From contig JACRMV010000001.1 in NCBI GenBank assembly GCA_016235025.1, forward strand, positions 186,001 to 250,000: DNA of 64,000 bases, read 5' to 3'. Positions 18,159 to 28,574 of the stretch are shown in pieces. The notes under the pieces were generated by a model, which made no database searches, was not told the origin of the DNA, and saw nothing but the letters and a program-made list of their open reading frames with translations. Source of the DNA: Rhodocyclales bacterium. GTDB taxonomy: Bacteria; Pseudomonadota; Gammaproteobacteria; Burkholderiales; Rhodocyclaceae. The position numbers were made by a program, and so were the translations under genes. The stretch's first letter is position 1. The number at the start of each line of letters is the position of its first letter.

Positions 18159-19223
18159 TCAAACCCGGATGTCGTGCGCGATATTCACCGGGATCCGGCG
18201 CGGGCCGAAGGCAGCGGTGAATTTCTCGAAGCGTCCGGCAATCGTTGTACCGCACTGCGGGCAGCGGCCATCGGCGCCGAGCGCATAGTGGCGAATGTCG
18301 TACCAGTCGCGTTCGAAGGTCGTGTCACCCTCGGTGTTGTGCACATTGCCGGTGTAGACGTAATGCAGGCCGGCGGCCTGCGCCAGTTGCCGGGCGCGAA
18401 CGAGCGTCGCCGGCGGGGTGGGCGGGATGTCGCCCATTTTCCAGTCGGGATGAAAGGCGGTGAAATGCAGCGGCACGTCAGGGCCGAGTTCCTTGCCAAT
18501 CCATTCGACGAGGGCTTTCAGCTCGGCCTCCGAGTCGTTGAGACCGGGAATCAGCAGCGTGGTGATTTCGAACCAGACCTGCGTTTCGCGCTTGAGATAC
18601 ACCAGCAGATCGAGTACCGGTTGCAGGTGTCCGCCGCATTGCTTGACGTAGAACTCGTCGGTAAAGGCCTTGAGGTCGACGTTGGCGGCGTCCATTTTGG
18701 CATAGAAGTCGACGGCCGCCTCATGGTGAATGTAGCCGGCGGTGACCGCCACGCTCTGGATGCCGATGGCATGGCAGGCATCGGCCGTATCCATCGCATA
18801 TTCAGCGAAGATGACCGGGTCGTTGTAGGTGTAGGCGACGCTCTTGCAGCCGAGCCGTTGGGCTGTCCGGGCGATTTTTTCCGGGCTGGCCGCGTCCATC
18901 AGCCGGTCCATGTCGCGCGATTTGGAGATGTCCCAGTTCTGGCAGAACTTGCAGGCGAGGTTGCAACCGGCGGTGCCGAAGGACAGTACCGAACTGCCAG
19001 GATAGAACTGGTTGAGCGGTTTTTTTTCAATCGGGTCGACGCAGAAGCCGGAACTGCGGCCGTAACTGGTGAGAACCATGCACCCGCCTTCCATCTTGCG
19101 CACAAAACAGGCGCCGCGCTGGCCTTCGCGCAGCTTGCAGTCGCGCGGGCAAAGGTCGCATTGCAGCCGGCCGTCGGGCAGGGCGTGCCACCAGCGGCCA
19201 GGGTGTGAAGTCTCGGGGATCAT
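18159..19223 (-). CDS. amrS: AmmeMemoRadiSam system radical SAM enzyme
   Basis: Radical SAM enzyme that works with an AMMECR1-domain and a Memo-domain protein in a conserved but poorly understood system. The 354-residue protein has the N-terminal cysteine-rich part CDLCPRDCKLREGQRGACF, then the iron-sulfur motif GTAGCNLACKFCQNWDIS (CxxxCxxC, about residues 84-91), and a C-terminal CPQCGTTI zinc-like knuckle. The ATG at 19223 overlaps the amrA stop (ATGA), so translation is coupled within amrB-amrA-amrS. The last ~190 bp are duplicated at 11.65 kb. Confidence 0.93.
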   Translation of the reverse strand: MIPETSHPGRWWHALPDGRLQCDLCPRDCKLREGQRGACFVRKMEGGCMVLTSYGRSSGFCVDPIEKKPLNQFYPGSSVLSFGTAGCNLACKFCQNWDISKSRDMDRLMDAASPEKIARTAQRLGCKSVAYTYNDPVIFAEYAMDTADACHAIGIQSVAVTAGYIHHEAAVDFYAKMDAANVDLKAFTDEFYVKQCGGHLQPVLDLLVYLKRETQVWFEITTLLIPGLNDSEAELKALVEWIGKELGPDVPLHFTAFHPDWKMGDIPPTPPATLVRARQLAQAAGLHYVYTGNVHNTEGDTTFERDWYDIRHYALGADGRCPQCGTTIAGRFEKFTAAFGPRRIPVNIAHDIRV

Positions 19224-19783
19224 TTGGATATCTCCTCCTTGAATTTCTCTGCCTGATAGATCGATAGCCGAATGCCATCGTTCCAGAAACCGGCAGAAAG
19301 GCCAGCTTTTTGTTTTAAATGCATGATGAACTCAATCGGTTCCGGCAACTGTTCCCAGACTTGCGGCAGGAAAGTGGAACGGTATGGCCCATACTCGAAG
19401 ATTACGCCGTCGATGCCGGGGCGCAACTGGCGCAAGGCGTCGGTTTCATCGGTGAAGCGTAATTGCTGTGGCGTGGTGAGCACGGAAACTTCAATGCGCA
19501 CAGCGGGCAATTCGTCGGCCCCCAGGGGCGGAAAGCGCGGATCGCCAAAGGCAGCGGCGCGGGCGTTGTGAATCACGTCGTTGTAAAGCGTGCGCTGCGC
19601 TTCGAGCGTGCCGATGCAGCCGCGCAAGGCGCCGTGCAGGGTCAGCGTGACGAAGCTGGCCGCCGGCGTATCGAGCCAGGCCGGATGCGGCAACGCCGGC
19701 CAGGACACGCCGAATTCGGCGGCGATGGCGGCGCGCGCCAGCGCGGTGAGCAGGTGTCCCCTGTCTTGCCCTTCAGTCGCCAT
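19220..19783 (-). CDS. amrA: AmmeMemoRadiSam system protein A (AMMECR1 domain)
   Basis: AMMECR1-domain protein of the AmmeMemoRadiSam system. The 187-residue product carries the signature LRGCIGTLEAQRTLYND and AAAFGDPRFPPLGADELP, followed by IEVSVLTTPQQL and the C-terminal VWEQLPEPIEFIMHLKQKAG. I chose the ATG at 19783 (MATEGQDRGHLL), which lies within the last codons of the Memo gene. A longer open frame exists upstream but overlaps that gene out of frame. The stop overlaps amrS by 4 bp. Confidence 0.93.
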   Translation of the reverse strand: MATEGQDRGHLLTALARAAIAAEFGVSWPALPHPAWLDTPAASFVTLTLHGALRGCIGTLEAQRTLYNDVIHNARAAAFGDPRFPPLGADELPAVRIEVSVLTTPQQLRFTDETDALRQLRPGIDGVIFEYGPYRSTFLPQVWEQLPEPIEFIMHLKQKAGLSAGFWNDGIRLSIYQAEKFKEEISK

Positions 19784-20648
19784 GTCGCGCCGCTTCGGTA
19801 AAGGCGATGGCCGCATAGCCGACGACGCGGCTCTTGTCGCCGGCGGTGTCGCCGGAGTTGCGGTAATCGAGCAGATACGGCGTGAGATCATGGCGCTGCG
19901 CGGCGAGCAGCAGGCCGTTGATCGGATGGGCGCCGCAGGCCTCCTCACCAACAAGATCGGTATGCAGGTCGAGAATTTCCGCGAGCGTCGCCCGGTCCGT
20001 CGCGACGGCGGCGGCATAGGGCAGGTAATGCGAGAGGTCGGAGCTGACCACGATCAGCGTTTCCTCGCCGCTCCAGAGTCGTTCCAGCACTTCGGCCACG
20101 GCTTCGGCACTGGCGCCGCCGACGGCCAGCGGCACGAGGGAAAACTCGCCCAGGGTTTCCTGCAGGAAGGGTAGCTGCACTTCGAGCGAATGCTCCCCGG
20201 CATGGGCCGCCGGGTGCACCGTTACCTGTGGCAGGTCGGCGATGGCAGCAAACGCCTCGCGGTCGATGGGAATGCTGCCCAGCGGGGTGTCGAAGGCATC
20301 GACGTCCGGCAGCGCCAGCCCCGGTGTCCAGGTTCGATGCACCGGCCCCAGCAGCACGACACGGCGGATCGTGCCGCGCAAGGGTTGCAGAAGAGCGTAA
20401 GCTGACGCGGCAACCGGGCCGGAATAAATGTAGCCGGCATGGGGCACGATGATCGCCTTCGGGCGGCCTTGCACTTCCTTTGGGCGGCTTTGCACTTCCT
20501 TCGGGCGTAGCGCAGGTACGTTAGCTGTCGCCAGCAGGGTGCGCAGCGTGGCATGCAGCTGATCGGGCGCGGCGGGATAAAACATGCCGGATACGGCCGG
20601 CGGGCGGTGGATGTAAGGTGTGCGAGGTGTGTGCGGTGGCGGGTGCAT
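19773..20648 (-). CDS. amrB: AmmeMemoRadiSam system protein B (Memo family)
   Basis: Memo-domain protein, related to extradiol dioxygenases. The 291-residue product has the family blocks VSGMFYPAAPDQL, IVPHAGYIYSGPVAASAY, LLGPVHRTW, EHSLEVQLPFLQ and VSSDLSHYLPY. An oddity is a short tandem repeat RPKEVQ-S-RPKEVQ-G-RPK near residue 48 (bases about 20460-20515, unit about 21 bp), which inserts two to three copies just before the conserved IIVPHAG strand. The stop overlaps the amrA start by 11 bp. It is first in the operon; the promoter should lie within the 170 bp up to the divergent transglutaminase-like gene. Confidence 0.93.
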   Translation of the reverse strand: MHPPPHTPRTPYIHRPPAVSGMFYPAAPDQLHATLRTLLATANVPALRPKEVQSRPKEVQGRPKAIIVPHAGYIYSGPVAASAYALLQPLRGTIRRVVLLGPVHRTWTPGLALPDVDAFDTPLGSIPIDREAFAAIADLPQVTVHPAAHAGEHSLEVQLPFLQETLGEFSLVPLAVGGASAEAVAEVLERLWSGEETLIVVSSDLSHYLPYAAAVATDRATLAEILDLHTDLVGEEACGAHPINGLLLAAQRHDLTPYLLDYRNSGDTAGDKSRVVGYAAIAFTEAARHGD

Positions 20649-20821
20649 GACGGTCTCCTCTTTCGATGCGGAAAGGGTGATTCCAATTCCAATGAAGGTG
20701 GCTATGATCCGCCTGTTTTCAAGCCTGTTGCAAAATTTTCGAGGATTTGATGAATGGGTTTTTTCTCAGTGATCTCCGTATCTTCCGCGGTTAACTGTTT
20801 TTTGTGGGCTTAAGGATACAA

Positions 20822-22105
20822 ATGTCTATCTTTTCCACCAGGTCTCTGGCTGCGACCCTCATGGCCGCACTGATTTTCGGCGGCGCCGGGTTTTTTGCGG
20901 CAGCCACAGCCGGCGCGCAAGTCCTGTCGCCTGGCGGTGATCCCGCCTCAACCGCAACGCCAGCAGGGGCAGGCATTGTGTTCAGATGCACAGCGCAACA
21001 GATAGCCGGGCTGCAGCCCGCCGTGGATGCTTATCTGGCGAGTCTGGGCGTTGATCTCGCGCTGGTGTCAAGGCAGGTGGATGCCCGGGCCGGCACGCTG
21101 GCTTATACCTGGGCCGGACCCTTGCCGGGCAATGGCACCCTGGATCTGATTGACCGTACGGACCTGGGGCTTACGGATGAAGCGGTGGAACTACCGGCTG
21201 CCCGGGGTGCTAAAAAGACGGTGCTGACCGTGTCAAAAAAAGAAATTGTTCTTGCCATGTTGCAGCGAGGACGGACGTCGCTTTTCAGCGGCCAGGCCTG
21301 TGATGTTCACGCCTTGCAGGATCATGTGGGCGTTCGCCAGAACATCGTGGCCTGGACGGAATCCCTGGCATGGAAATGGCCCAACGGCGGTTCGGCGCGC
21401 TGGAACAAAAAATACTGGAAGCGTGGCAGCCCTGTCAAAGGCTACCCCCTGCACGAAGCGGTGAACGACGCTTTCATCAATCAGGAACGCTACGCCATTG
21501 GCTGCTACACCGCGACCAAGCTGGTGATGATTCAGGGTGTCCTCGACTATTACCGACGCATCAAAAAGGATACTGCGACCCTGGCGCTGGTAGAGGCTCG
21601 ACTCCTGCAGGGAGGCGAGCCCTTGAGCTACATCGAGCCTGGCATCATGTGGAGCTTTGAGGCGGATAGCACTCCGCAAGACAGCGCCCGGCCCGGAAAA
21701 CTGCTGGGGATTCAGTACGGAGTTCCTGCCCGGAACTTTATCCCGGGCGACTGGGCTTACTTTTTGAACACAGACCCCGTGACTTACGAGAAAACCGGAT
21801 ATGAGGGCTCCAACGCGGTATATCTGGGACGTGGAAAGTTCGATGATTACTACGACGACCACCATCACTACTATACCTACAAGGAAAAGATGGACGAGGT
21901 CTATCAATGGCGCAACAAGGTCTTCAGCCGCAGCCGTGATCTCGCCAAGGTCAAACCCCTGACGGCTGCGGAGCTCGAGCGCTTAAGCAACACCCCGGAG
22001 CGCGGCGGCATCCAGCTCGACTTGCGAGTGTTTCCACTGCTGTGGGGTAGCGCTGCGGCTGATCCGGCAGTCGAACCACGAGCATCGATGGCCACTTCTC
22101 GGTGA
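20822..22105 (+). CDS. Secreted Tgl-like protein-glutamine gamma-glutamyltransferase candidate
   Basis: A 427-residue exported protein. The N-terminus is a signal peptide (LAATLMAALIFGGAGFFAAA). The central part resembles Bacillus Tgl-type transglutaminases: FINQERYAIGCYTATKLVMI, where Cys228 would be the nucleophile (compare the ECATA motif of Tgl), then a long segment with EPGIMW, the NFIPGDWAYFLNTDP block (compare GHHFFLGDCLYFKNP) and SNAVYLGRGKFDDYYDDHHH (compare ENVILLGEDKYFAHG), which supplies a candidate catalytic His. Such enzymes form isopeptide bonds between Gln and Lys side chains. The ATG at 20822 follows AAGGA. The assignment rests on motif resemblance seen by eye; a different papain-like fold is possible. 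Confidence 0.6.
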   Translation: MSIFSTRSLAATLMAALIFGGAGFFAAATAGAQVLSPGGDPASTATPAGAGIVFRCTAQQIAGLQPAVDAYLASLGVDLALVSRQVDARAGTLAYTWAGPLPGNGTLDLIDRTDLGLTDEAVELPAARGAKKTVLTVSKKEIVLAMLQRGRTSLFSGQACDVHALQDHVGVRQNIVAWTESLAWKWPNGGSARWNKKYWKRGSPVKGYPLHEAVNDAFINQERYAIGCYTATKLVMIQGVLDYYRRIKKDTATLALVEARLLQGGEPLSYIEPGIMWSFEADSTPQDSARPGKLLGIQYGVPARNFIPGDWAYFLNTDPVTYEKTGYEGSNAVYLGRGKFDDYYDDHHHYYTYKEKMDEVYQWRNKVFSRSRDLAKVKPLTAAELERLSNTPERGGIQLDLRVFPLLWGSAAADPAVEPRASMATSR

Positions 22106-22162
22106 AAACTTCGGCAACCGGTCTGCCTCGCTGCAAGCAGCGTTGAGCGGTGCGCTGCGCGC

Positions 22163-24499
<2,337 letters not shown>

Positions 24500-24617
24500 G
24501 GCGGATGGCGGCAAATGATGCGGGGCGCGCACTATGCCGCAGAGAAGGATGGCTGGCAATGGCTTGACATCGCCTGACTCGGTTATCCTTGAACTTTTTT
24601 CACGCAGGAGAACGGGC

Positions 24618-25412
24618 ATGGCGATGGACGAAATCGATTTTTACATTCACGGCGACGACATGCAGTTTGTCGAGATCGAGCTGGATCCGGACGAGGCGGC
24701 GATCGGCGAAGCGGGCAGCATGATGTACATGGAGGACGGCATCGCCATGGATACCGTTTTCGGCGATGGTTCGGGCAAGCACGGTGGCGTGTTTGGCGCG
24801 TTGCTGGGCGCCGGCAAGCGGTTGATTACCGGCGAGTCGATTTTCACCACGGTGTATGTGAACAAGGGCCAGGGCAAGCGGAAGGTGGCCTTTGCCGCAC
24901 CCTATACCGGCAAGATCATCGCCTTCGACCTGAAAAAATACGGCGGCACCATGATCTGTCAGAAGGACGCCTTTCTCTGTGCGGCGAAGGGCGTCTCGCT
25001 CGGCATCGCCTTCCAGAAGCGGCTCGGTGCCGGTTTCTTCGGCGGCGAGGGTTTCATCATGGAAAAGCTCGAAGGCGACGGCATGGCCTTCGCGCATAGC
25101 GGCGGCACGGTGCTGGAGCGCCAGCTGGCGCCGGGCGAAACGTTGCGCGTCGATACCGGTTGCGTCGTTGCTTATACGCAGGGCATCGATTTCGACATCC
25201 AGTTCGTCGGCGGCATCAAGACCGCGCTGTTCGGTGGCGAAGGGCTGTTCTTTGCTGTATTGCGCGGGCCAGGCACGGTCTGGCTGCAATCGCTGCCGTT
25301 TGCCCGGCTGGCATCGCGCATCTTCGCCGCCGCGCCAGTGACCAGGGGCGGTGGCGGGCGCAGTGGCGAAGAAGGCGGGGTGTTGGGGACGCTTTTCGGC
25401 GGCGACGATTGA
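24618..25412 (+). CDS. TIGR00266 / AIM24 family protein
   Basis: A 264-residue protein of the TIGR00266 (AIM24-like) beta-structured family, of unknown function. Landmarks are [20 protein letters not shown] near 20, the [19 protein letters not shown] block near 65, [15 protein letters not shown] near 100, and [20 protein letters not shown] near 212. CAGGAG 8 bp ahead marks the ATG at 24618. The gene starts divergently from tex with about 120 bp between starts. The C-terminus is Gly-rich ([11 protein letters not shown]). Confidence 0.9.
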   Translation: MAMDEIDFYIHGDDMQFVEIELDPDEAAIGEAGSMMYMEDGIAMDTVFGDGSGKHGGVFGALLGAGKRLITGESIFTTVYVNKGQGKRKVAFAAPYTGKIIAFDLKKYGGTMICQKDAFLCAAKGVSLGIAFQKRLGAGFFGGEGFIMEKLEGDGMAFAHSGGTVLERQLAPGETLRVDTGCVVAYTQGIDFDIQFVGGIKTALFGGEGLFFAVLRGPGTVWLQSLPFARLASRIFAAAPVTRGGGGRSGEEGGVLGTLFGGDD

Positions 25413-25430
25413 AGCATCGCATCCCCCCTG

Positions 25431-25455
25431 AAAAGTCGGCGCTGGCAGGACGGCG
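25431..25455 (+). repeat. Dispersed 25-bp element, copy 3
   Basis: AAAAGTCGGCGCTGGCAG followed by GACGGCG. This is the closest match to the consensus. It lies 19 bp past the stop of the TIGR00266 gene, in the same orientation as all other copies. Confidence 0.6.
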
Positions 25456-25550
25456 AGGCCGCATCAGATCGTTCCGGCTTTCGGCGCAGCCAAAAGCCGG
25501 AGCTGATGAAGCCATTGATGATGCCCCTGCACAGCAAGAAGGGGCAGGAC

Positions 25551-25662
25551 AGAGCCCTGCCCGCCTCGCTGGCAGGGCTCCCCACCGTAGCGGATGTTAC
25601 TACGGCGCGTTGCACCGGCTGCCCTGGGTTTTTACTGCCGCAGATTACTGCCGCAGATTTTT
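25551..25662. other. Non-coding stretch with two hairpins and a short tandem repeat
   Basis: The 318 bp between the TIGR00266 gene and the lmo0937-type gene contain no convincing gene. They hold a 10-bp perfect stem GAGCCCTGCC / GGCAGGGCTC with a 9-base loop (about 25552-25580), a second stem CCGTAG / CTACGG (about 25586-25606), and a tandem copy of ACTGCCGCAGATT ending in TTTTT (about 25633-25662). It could be a structured RNA, a processing site or a weak terminator. Confidence 0.4.
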
Positions 25663-25730
25663 CCAAAGAGGATGCAGGATACGCATAACCCCCATGCTTT
25701 CCCAATAAGCCATCTGCAACGCCACTCTTG

Positions 25731-25880
25731 TCAGAGTGCCCTGCGCCCGCTGATGACTCTCAGCAGGACCACGACGATGGCAATCACGAGGAGGATATGG
25801 ATGAATCCCCCCATGGTGTATGAAGTGACCAGCCCGAGGAGCCACAGGATGATCAGGACGACGGCGATGGTATAAAGCAT
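25731..25880 (-). CDS. Lmo0937-family small membrane protein
   Basis: A 49-residue hydrophobic peptide with two membrane helices: MLYTIAVVLIILWLLGLVTS and FIHILLVIAIVVVLLRV, followed by ISGRRAL. This is the typical look of the Lmo0937 family, often found among envelope and general stress genes. A clear ribosome binding site (GAGGT) lies 7 bp ahead of the ATG. It is the last gene of a minus-strand set with BON, glycine-zipper and CsbD genes. Function unknown. Confidence 0.8.
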   Translation of the reverse strand: MLYTIAVVLIILWLLGLVTSYTMGGFIHILLVIAIVVVLLRVISGRRAL

Positions 25881-25919
25881 GGGTGACCTCTTTATGGTTG
25901 GTGGATCGGAGTACAGGGA

Positions 25920-26513
25920 CTACTTTTTGACGCTCATCTCGTTGGCGACGGATTTGACACCCTCCACCGCACGCGCGAGTTCGCTTGCGCGATCGATCTG
26001 GGCTTGCGTGTCGACGAATCCGCTCAACTGCGCCTCGCCTTTGCGCGTCACGACGGCGATATCGAAGCTCTTGATGTTCGGATCGGCAAGCAGGGCGGAC
26101 TTGATCTTGGTGGTGATGATTCCGTCATCGACGGTATTGCCTATGGTAGCCGCGCCATCCTTCAGACTCATTTTGTTGGCGACGTCCTTTACACCCGGCA
26201 CGCCGCGCGCGATCAGGATTGCTCGCTCCACCTGGGCCTGGTTGCCGACAAATCCGCTCAACATGACTTCGCCATTGCGGGTCTCGACCTTGAGATCAAA
26301 GCTCTTGACGTCCCGATCGGCAAGCAGCGCGGATTTGACTTTGGCCGTAATGACACTGTCGTCGATTTTTGTACCGACGCTGGTGGTAGCAGGAGCCGTT
26401 GTGCCCGTATCTGGCTGGCGATTTTCGCAGCCGGATACGATGATTAACGCTACGCCGGAGAGAATCACTCTCAGGGTCACATTCGGGTGGGTCATATCTG
26501 AAAAAGTATTCAT
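25920..26513 (-). CDS. Lipoprotein with two BON domains
   Basis: A 197-residue protein predicted to be exported and lipid-anchored: hydrophobic segment with LIIVSGC (lipobox, Cys29). Two BON domains follow. The first (about 48-115) shows DDSVITAKVKSALLADRDVK, the second (about 125-192) DDGIITTKIKSALLADPNIK; the two are clearly internal duplicates. BON domains bind phospholipid membranes and are found in osmotic-shock and envelope-stress proteins such as OsmY. The ATG at 26513 has GAGGTAA 8 bp ahead. It is followed after 39 bp by the lmo0937-type gene. Confidence 0.88.
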   Translation of the reverse strand: MNTFSDMTHPNVTLRVILSGVALIIVSGCENRQPDTGTTAPATTSVGTKIDDSVITAKVKSALLADRDVKSFDLKVETRNGEVMLSGFVGNQAQVERAILIARGVPGVKDVANKMSLKDGAATIGNTVDDGIITTKIKSALLADPNIKSFDIAVVTRKGEAQLSGFVDTQAQIDRASELARAVEGVKSVANEMSVKK

Positions 26514-26650
26514 TTCGGGTTACCTCGCTATGAGAACATCGTTACCGGCGGCGTCAGCAGCCAACTGATCGCGGCGAGAAACCCGCTTTCGTTTTTCGAC
26601 ATGCGGCTCGAGCGTCGCATGGATGCAGGTCAGGGACAGGAGAATGCGCT

Positions 26651-27757
26651 TCATGGCTGCGATGTATCGCCGCTGCCAACTATTGCCAGGGTGCCGTTTT
26701 CAACCTTGACCCTGGTGCCGACTGCAAAATCCGGTTGTGCAGCATAGGAAACCGTCTGGGAGCCGCCATTTTCGAGACGCACGATTACTTCGTAGTGCTT
26801 GGTCGTTTTCATTCGTTTTTCGATTTCGTTGCCGGCGTAGGCTCCTCCAACGGCCCCGGCCACCTGAGCTACCGTGGTGCCCCTCCCCTTGCCGACCTGG
26901 CTGCCAAGCAATGCCCCGGCTACGCCACCGGCGATTTTGCCGAGATAGGTTCCCTCGCCCTTGACTTCAATTACGTTGATTGCTTCGATCACGCCGCAAT
27001 TGACGCATAAGCGGGCCGCCTGTCGGGCGCTCGATTGATAACCTGAACTGGCCAGCAGCGGCTGACCGAGCACGGTACTGGTTTCCCGATTACCGATACG
27101 GAGATTTCCCGTTACGGCTGCATTGGGCGTAATCCGGTCGCGATTCTTGATAGTGTACGTACCTTCGTATACGCCAGTCCTGATCTCATTCAGCACGATC
27201 TTTCCCTTGACGCCTGCGATCCTGGCGCTTGCTGTTCCGTCCGGAGTGCCGGACAGCGTCAGGATCAACTCTTCTCCTGCTACAAGGTGTGCAGGTGGAT
27301 CTGCATCGAAGCGATCGATTCTCGGTACTGCGGCCGAGAGCGCCTCCGGGACCGGCCGTCTGGCGGAAGCTCGGCCGACCAGTGGCTCATCGAGAATCAT
27401 GCTGGCCACCTTGTTGCCCAGGCGCAAGTTGGCGGTAGCTGCGCTTGCGACAGTAATCCTGTCCCGCTTTCTGATGGTGTAAGTACCCTCATAAACACCG
27501 GTTTCGGTTTCTGTCAGCGCTATACCCCCCGTTGCACCGCCAATCTGGACTGTTACGATCCCGCCGGGACTGCCGTACAGCGTAAACACCAGCTCGTTGC
27601 CCGGAACAGGCCGTGCCACCGGCTCCACGTCGAAGCCGTCGATTCTCGGCATCGCGGCCGAGAACACGGGCTGCTGGGCGTGGACCTGGCTCACCGGAAA
27701 TGGCAGCAGAAAGAAAGCAGCCAACGCGAACAATCCGAGGAAAATTTTGTTGTGCAT
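26651..27757 (-). CDS. Exported glycine-zipper (2TM) protein with duplicated beta domain
   Basis: A 368-residue secreted protein. It starts with a signal peptide (FLGLFALAAFFLLPFPVSQVHA). Two similar ~100-residue modules follow, each with a PRIDGFDVEP-type lead, then VPGNELVFTLYGSPGG or VAGEELILTLSGTPDG and TGVYEGTYTIRKRDRI or TGVYEGTYTIKNRDRI. After these comes a cysteine pair (LCVNCGVIEAINVIE) and a glycine-zipper helix pair (GKIAGGVAGALLGSQVGKGR and VAGAVGGAYAGNEIEKRMK), as in SlyB/Rickettsia 17-kDa antigens. I prefer the ATG at 27757 because AGAGGAG is too close to the ATG at 27763. It follows csbD after 13 bp. Confidence 0.82.
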   Translation of the reverse strand: MHNKIFLGLFALAAFFLLPFPVSQVHAQQPVFSAAMPRIDGFDVEPVARPVPGNELVFTLYGSPGGIVTVQIGGATGGIALTETETGVYEGTYTIRKRDRITVASAATANLRLGNKVASMILDEPLVGRASARRPVPEALSAAVPRIDRFDADPPAHLVAGEELILTLSGTPDGTASARIAGVKGKIVLNEIRTGVYEGTYTIKNRDRITPNAAVTGNLRIGNRETSTVLGQPLLASSGYQSSARQAARLCVNCGVIEAINVIEVKGEGTYLGKIAGGVAGALLGSQVGKGRGTTVAQVAGAVGGAYAGNEIEKRMKTTKHYEVIVRLENGGSQTVSYAAQPDFAVGTRVKVENGTLAIVGSGDTSQP

Positions 27758-27770
27758 TTTCATGCTCCTC

Positions 27771-27983
27771 TTAAACGTGCCAGTTACGGTTGCGATACTG
27801 GAAATCTCTCAGTTGGCGCGCAGATTCCTCCTCTGCGATCCCGCTGAATTGCTGGGCTTTCCCGGCGATCTGGATGCGTTTCCCGGCAACCGCACGCAGC
27901 CGGTCACCCGTCAGTTCACCCCAGGTTTCATCCAGCTTTCCCATGATCTGCAGACAGATCCCCACGAATTGTTCTCTGTTCAT
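27771..27983 (-). CDS. CsbD-family stress protein
   Basis: A 70-residue hydrophilic protein with the CsbD pattern: IMGKLDETWGELTGDRL, then AVAGKRIQIAGKAQQFSGI and a charged C-terminal helix EEESARQLRDF. CsbD proteins are general-stress proteins of unknown mechanism. The start (MNREQFVGICLQ) differs from the usual MNxDxIEGxW by having Cys and no Trp. It is first in the minus-strand stress set; a copy of the 16-bp palindrome lies 86-101 bp upstream of the start. Confidence 0.85.
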   Translation of the reverse strand: MNREQFVGICLQIMGKLDETWGELTGDRLRAVAGKRIQIAGKAQQFSGIAEEESARQLRDFQYRNRNWHV

Positions 27984-28068
27984 CCCGATTCCCTGCTGTG
28001 GTTAATGTGCCACCCAGTCGGCACTCGTACATTGAATGGGCATTCTGATCCTCGTGCTGTGCATAGTC

Positions 28069-28084
28069 TGTACGCCATCGCACA
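28069..28084. promoter_or_regulatory. 16-bp palindrome (TGTACG CCAT CGCACA), candidate operator
   Basis: Exact match to TGTRCG-N4-CGYACA. It lies 86 bp upstream of the csbD start codon, a reasonable distance for activation. The geometry equals that of CRP/FNR-type sites (TGTG-N8-CACA). The binding protein is unknown. Confidence 0.45.
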
Positions 28085-28240
28085 CAAGAATTTCAGAAAC
28101 GCTGCATCCAAAATTGCCAATCCCATGCGGTTCGCGCACGGCCGTTTGTCGTCCCCGCAGGTGTCGGCTAGCCCCTCTCGCACGGCGCACCCCAAACCCG
28201 AATTCCGTTTGATGCCTGTATCGAATAAACCTGCACCTTC

Positions 28241-28256
28241 CGTACGTTTTCGCACA
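28241..28256. promoter_or_regulatory. 16-bp palindrome variant (CGTACG TTTT CGCACA)
   Basis: One mismatch to the consensus. It lies in the divergent intergenic region between csbD and the BON lipoprotein gene, which carries three such sites within 360 bp. The rest of this 590-bp gap (27984-28574) holds a terminator-like hairpin but no convincing gene. Confidence 0.35.
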
Positions 28257-28342
28257 GAGATGCCTCGTACGGATGTGGATAATTTGTCTCTCCCTTCCCG
28301 CCAATTAACTCTTCCCCCTTGATGATTGGTTGGCGGGTTTCG

Positions 28343-28374
28343 GCCCCCGGCAGCTTGTGTTCGGGGGCCTTTTT
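28343..28374 (+). terminator. Rho-independent terminator-like hairpin
   Basis: Stem GGCCCCCG / CGGGGGCC with a 12-base loop, followed by TTTTT on the plus strand. No plus-strand gene ends just before it, so it may close an unannotated small transcript from the 28.0-28.3 kb region, or be a leftover of a lost gene. Confidence 0.7.
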
Positions 28375-28412
28375 CGTGACATCCGGTCGCCTCATTTCGT
28401 CCGCTTATGCTG

Positions 28413-28428
28413 TGAGCGTCAGCGCACA
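28413..28428. promoter_or_regulatory. 16-bp palindrome variant (TGAGCG TCAG CGCACA)
   Basis: One mismatch to TGTRCG-N4-CGYACA. It lies about 147 bp upstream of the BON lipoprotein start at 28575 and is followed by AGAGAAAA. Candidate operator of the same regulon. Confidence 0.4.
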
Positions 28429-28574
28429 GAGAAAACCCGGCGTGTGAGAGACCATTGGCGTAGCGATCGAGAATTGACCCTTTCGCGCCGCGCAATCGAA
28501 ATCCTGGGCGGCGCGAAAAGGGTAGTCGATCCTATTCAAGGCGTTCTATTTACTCACATTGGGAGATGTCAATC

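Noticed and set aside
27984-28322. Open plus-strand frame in front of the orphan terminator
   Set aside because: No start signal or motif; it runs out of the antisense of csbD. A small RNA is a better explanation for the terminator.
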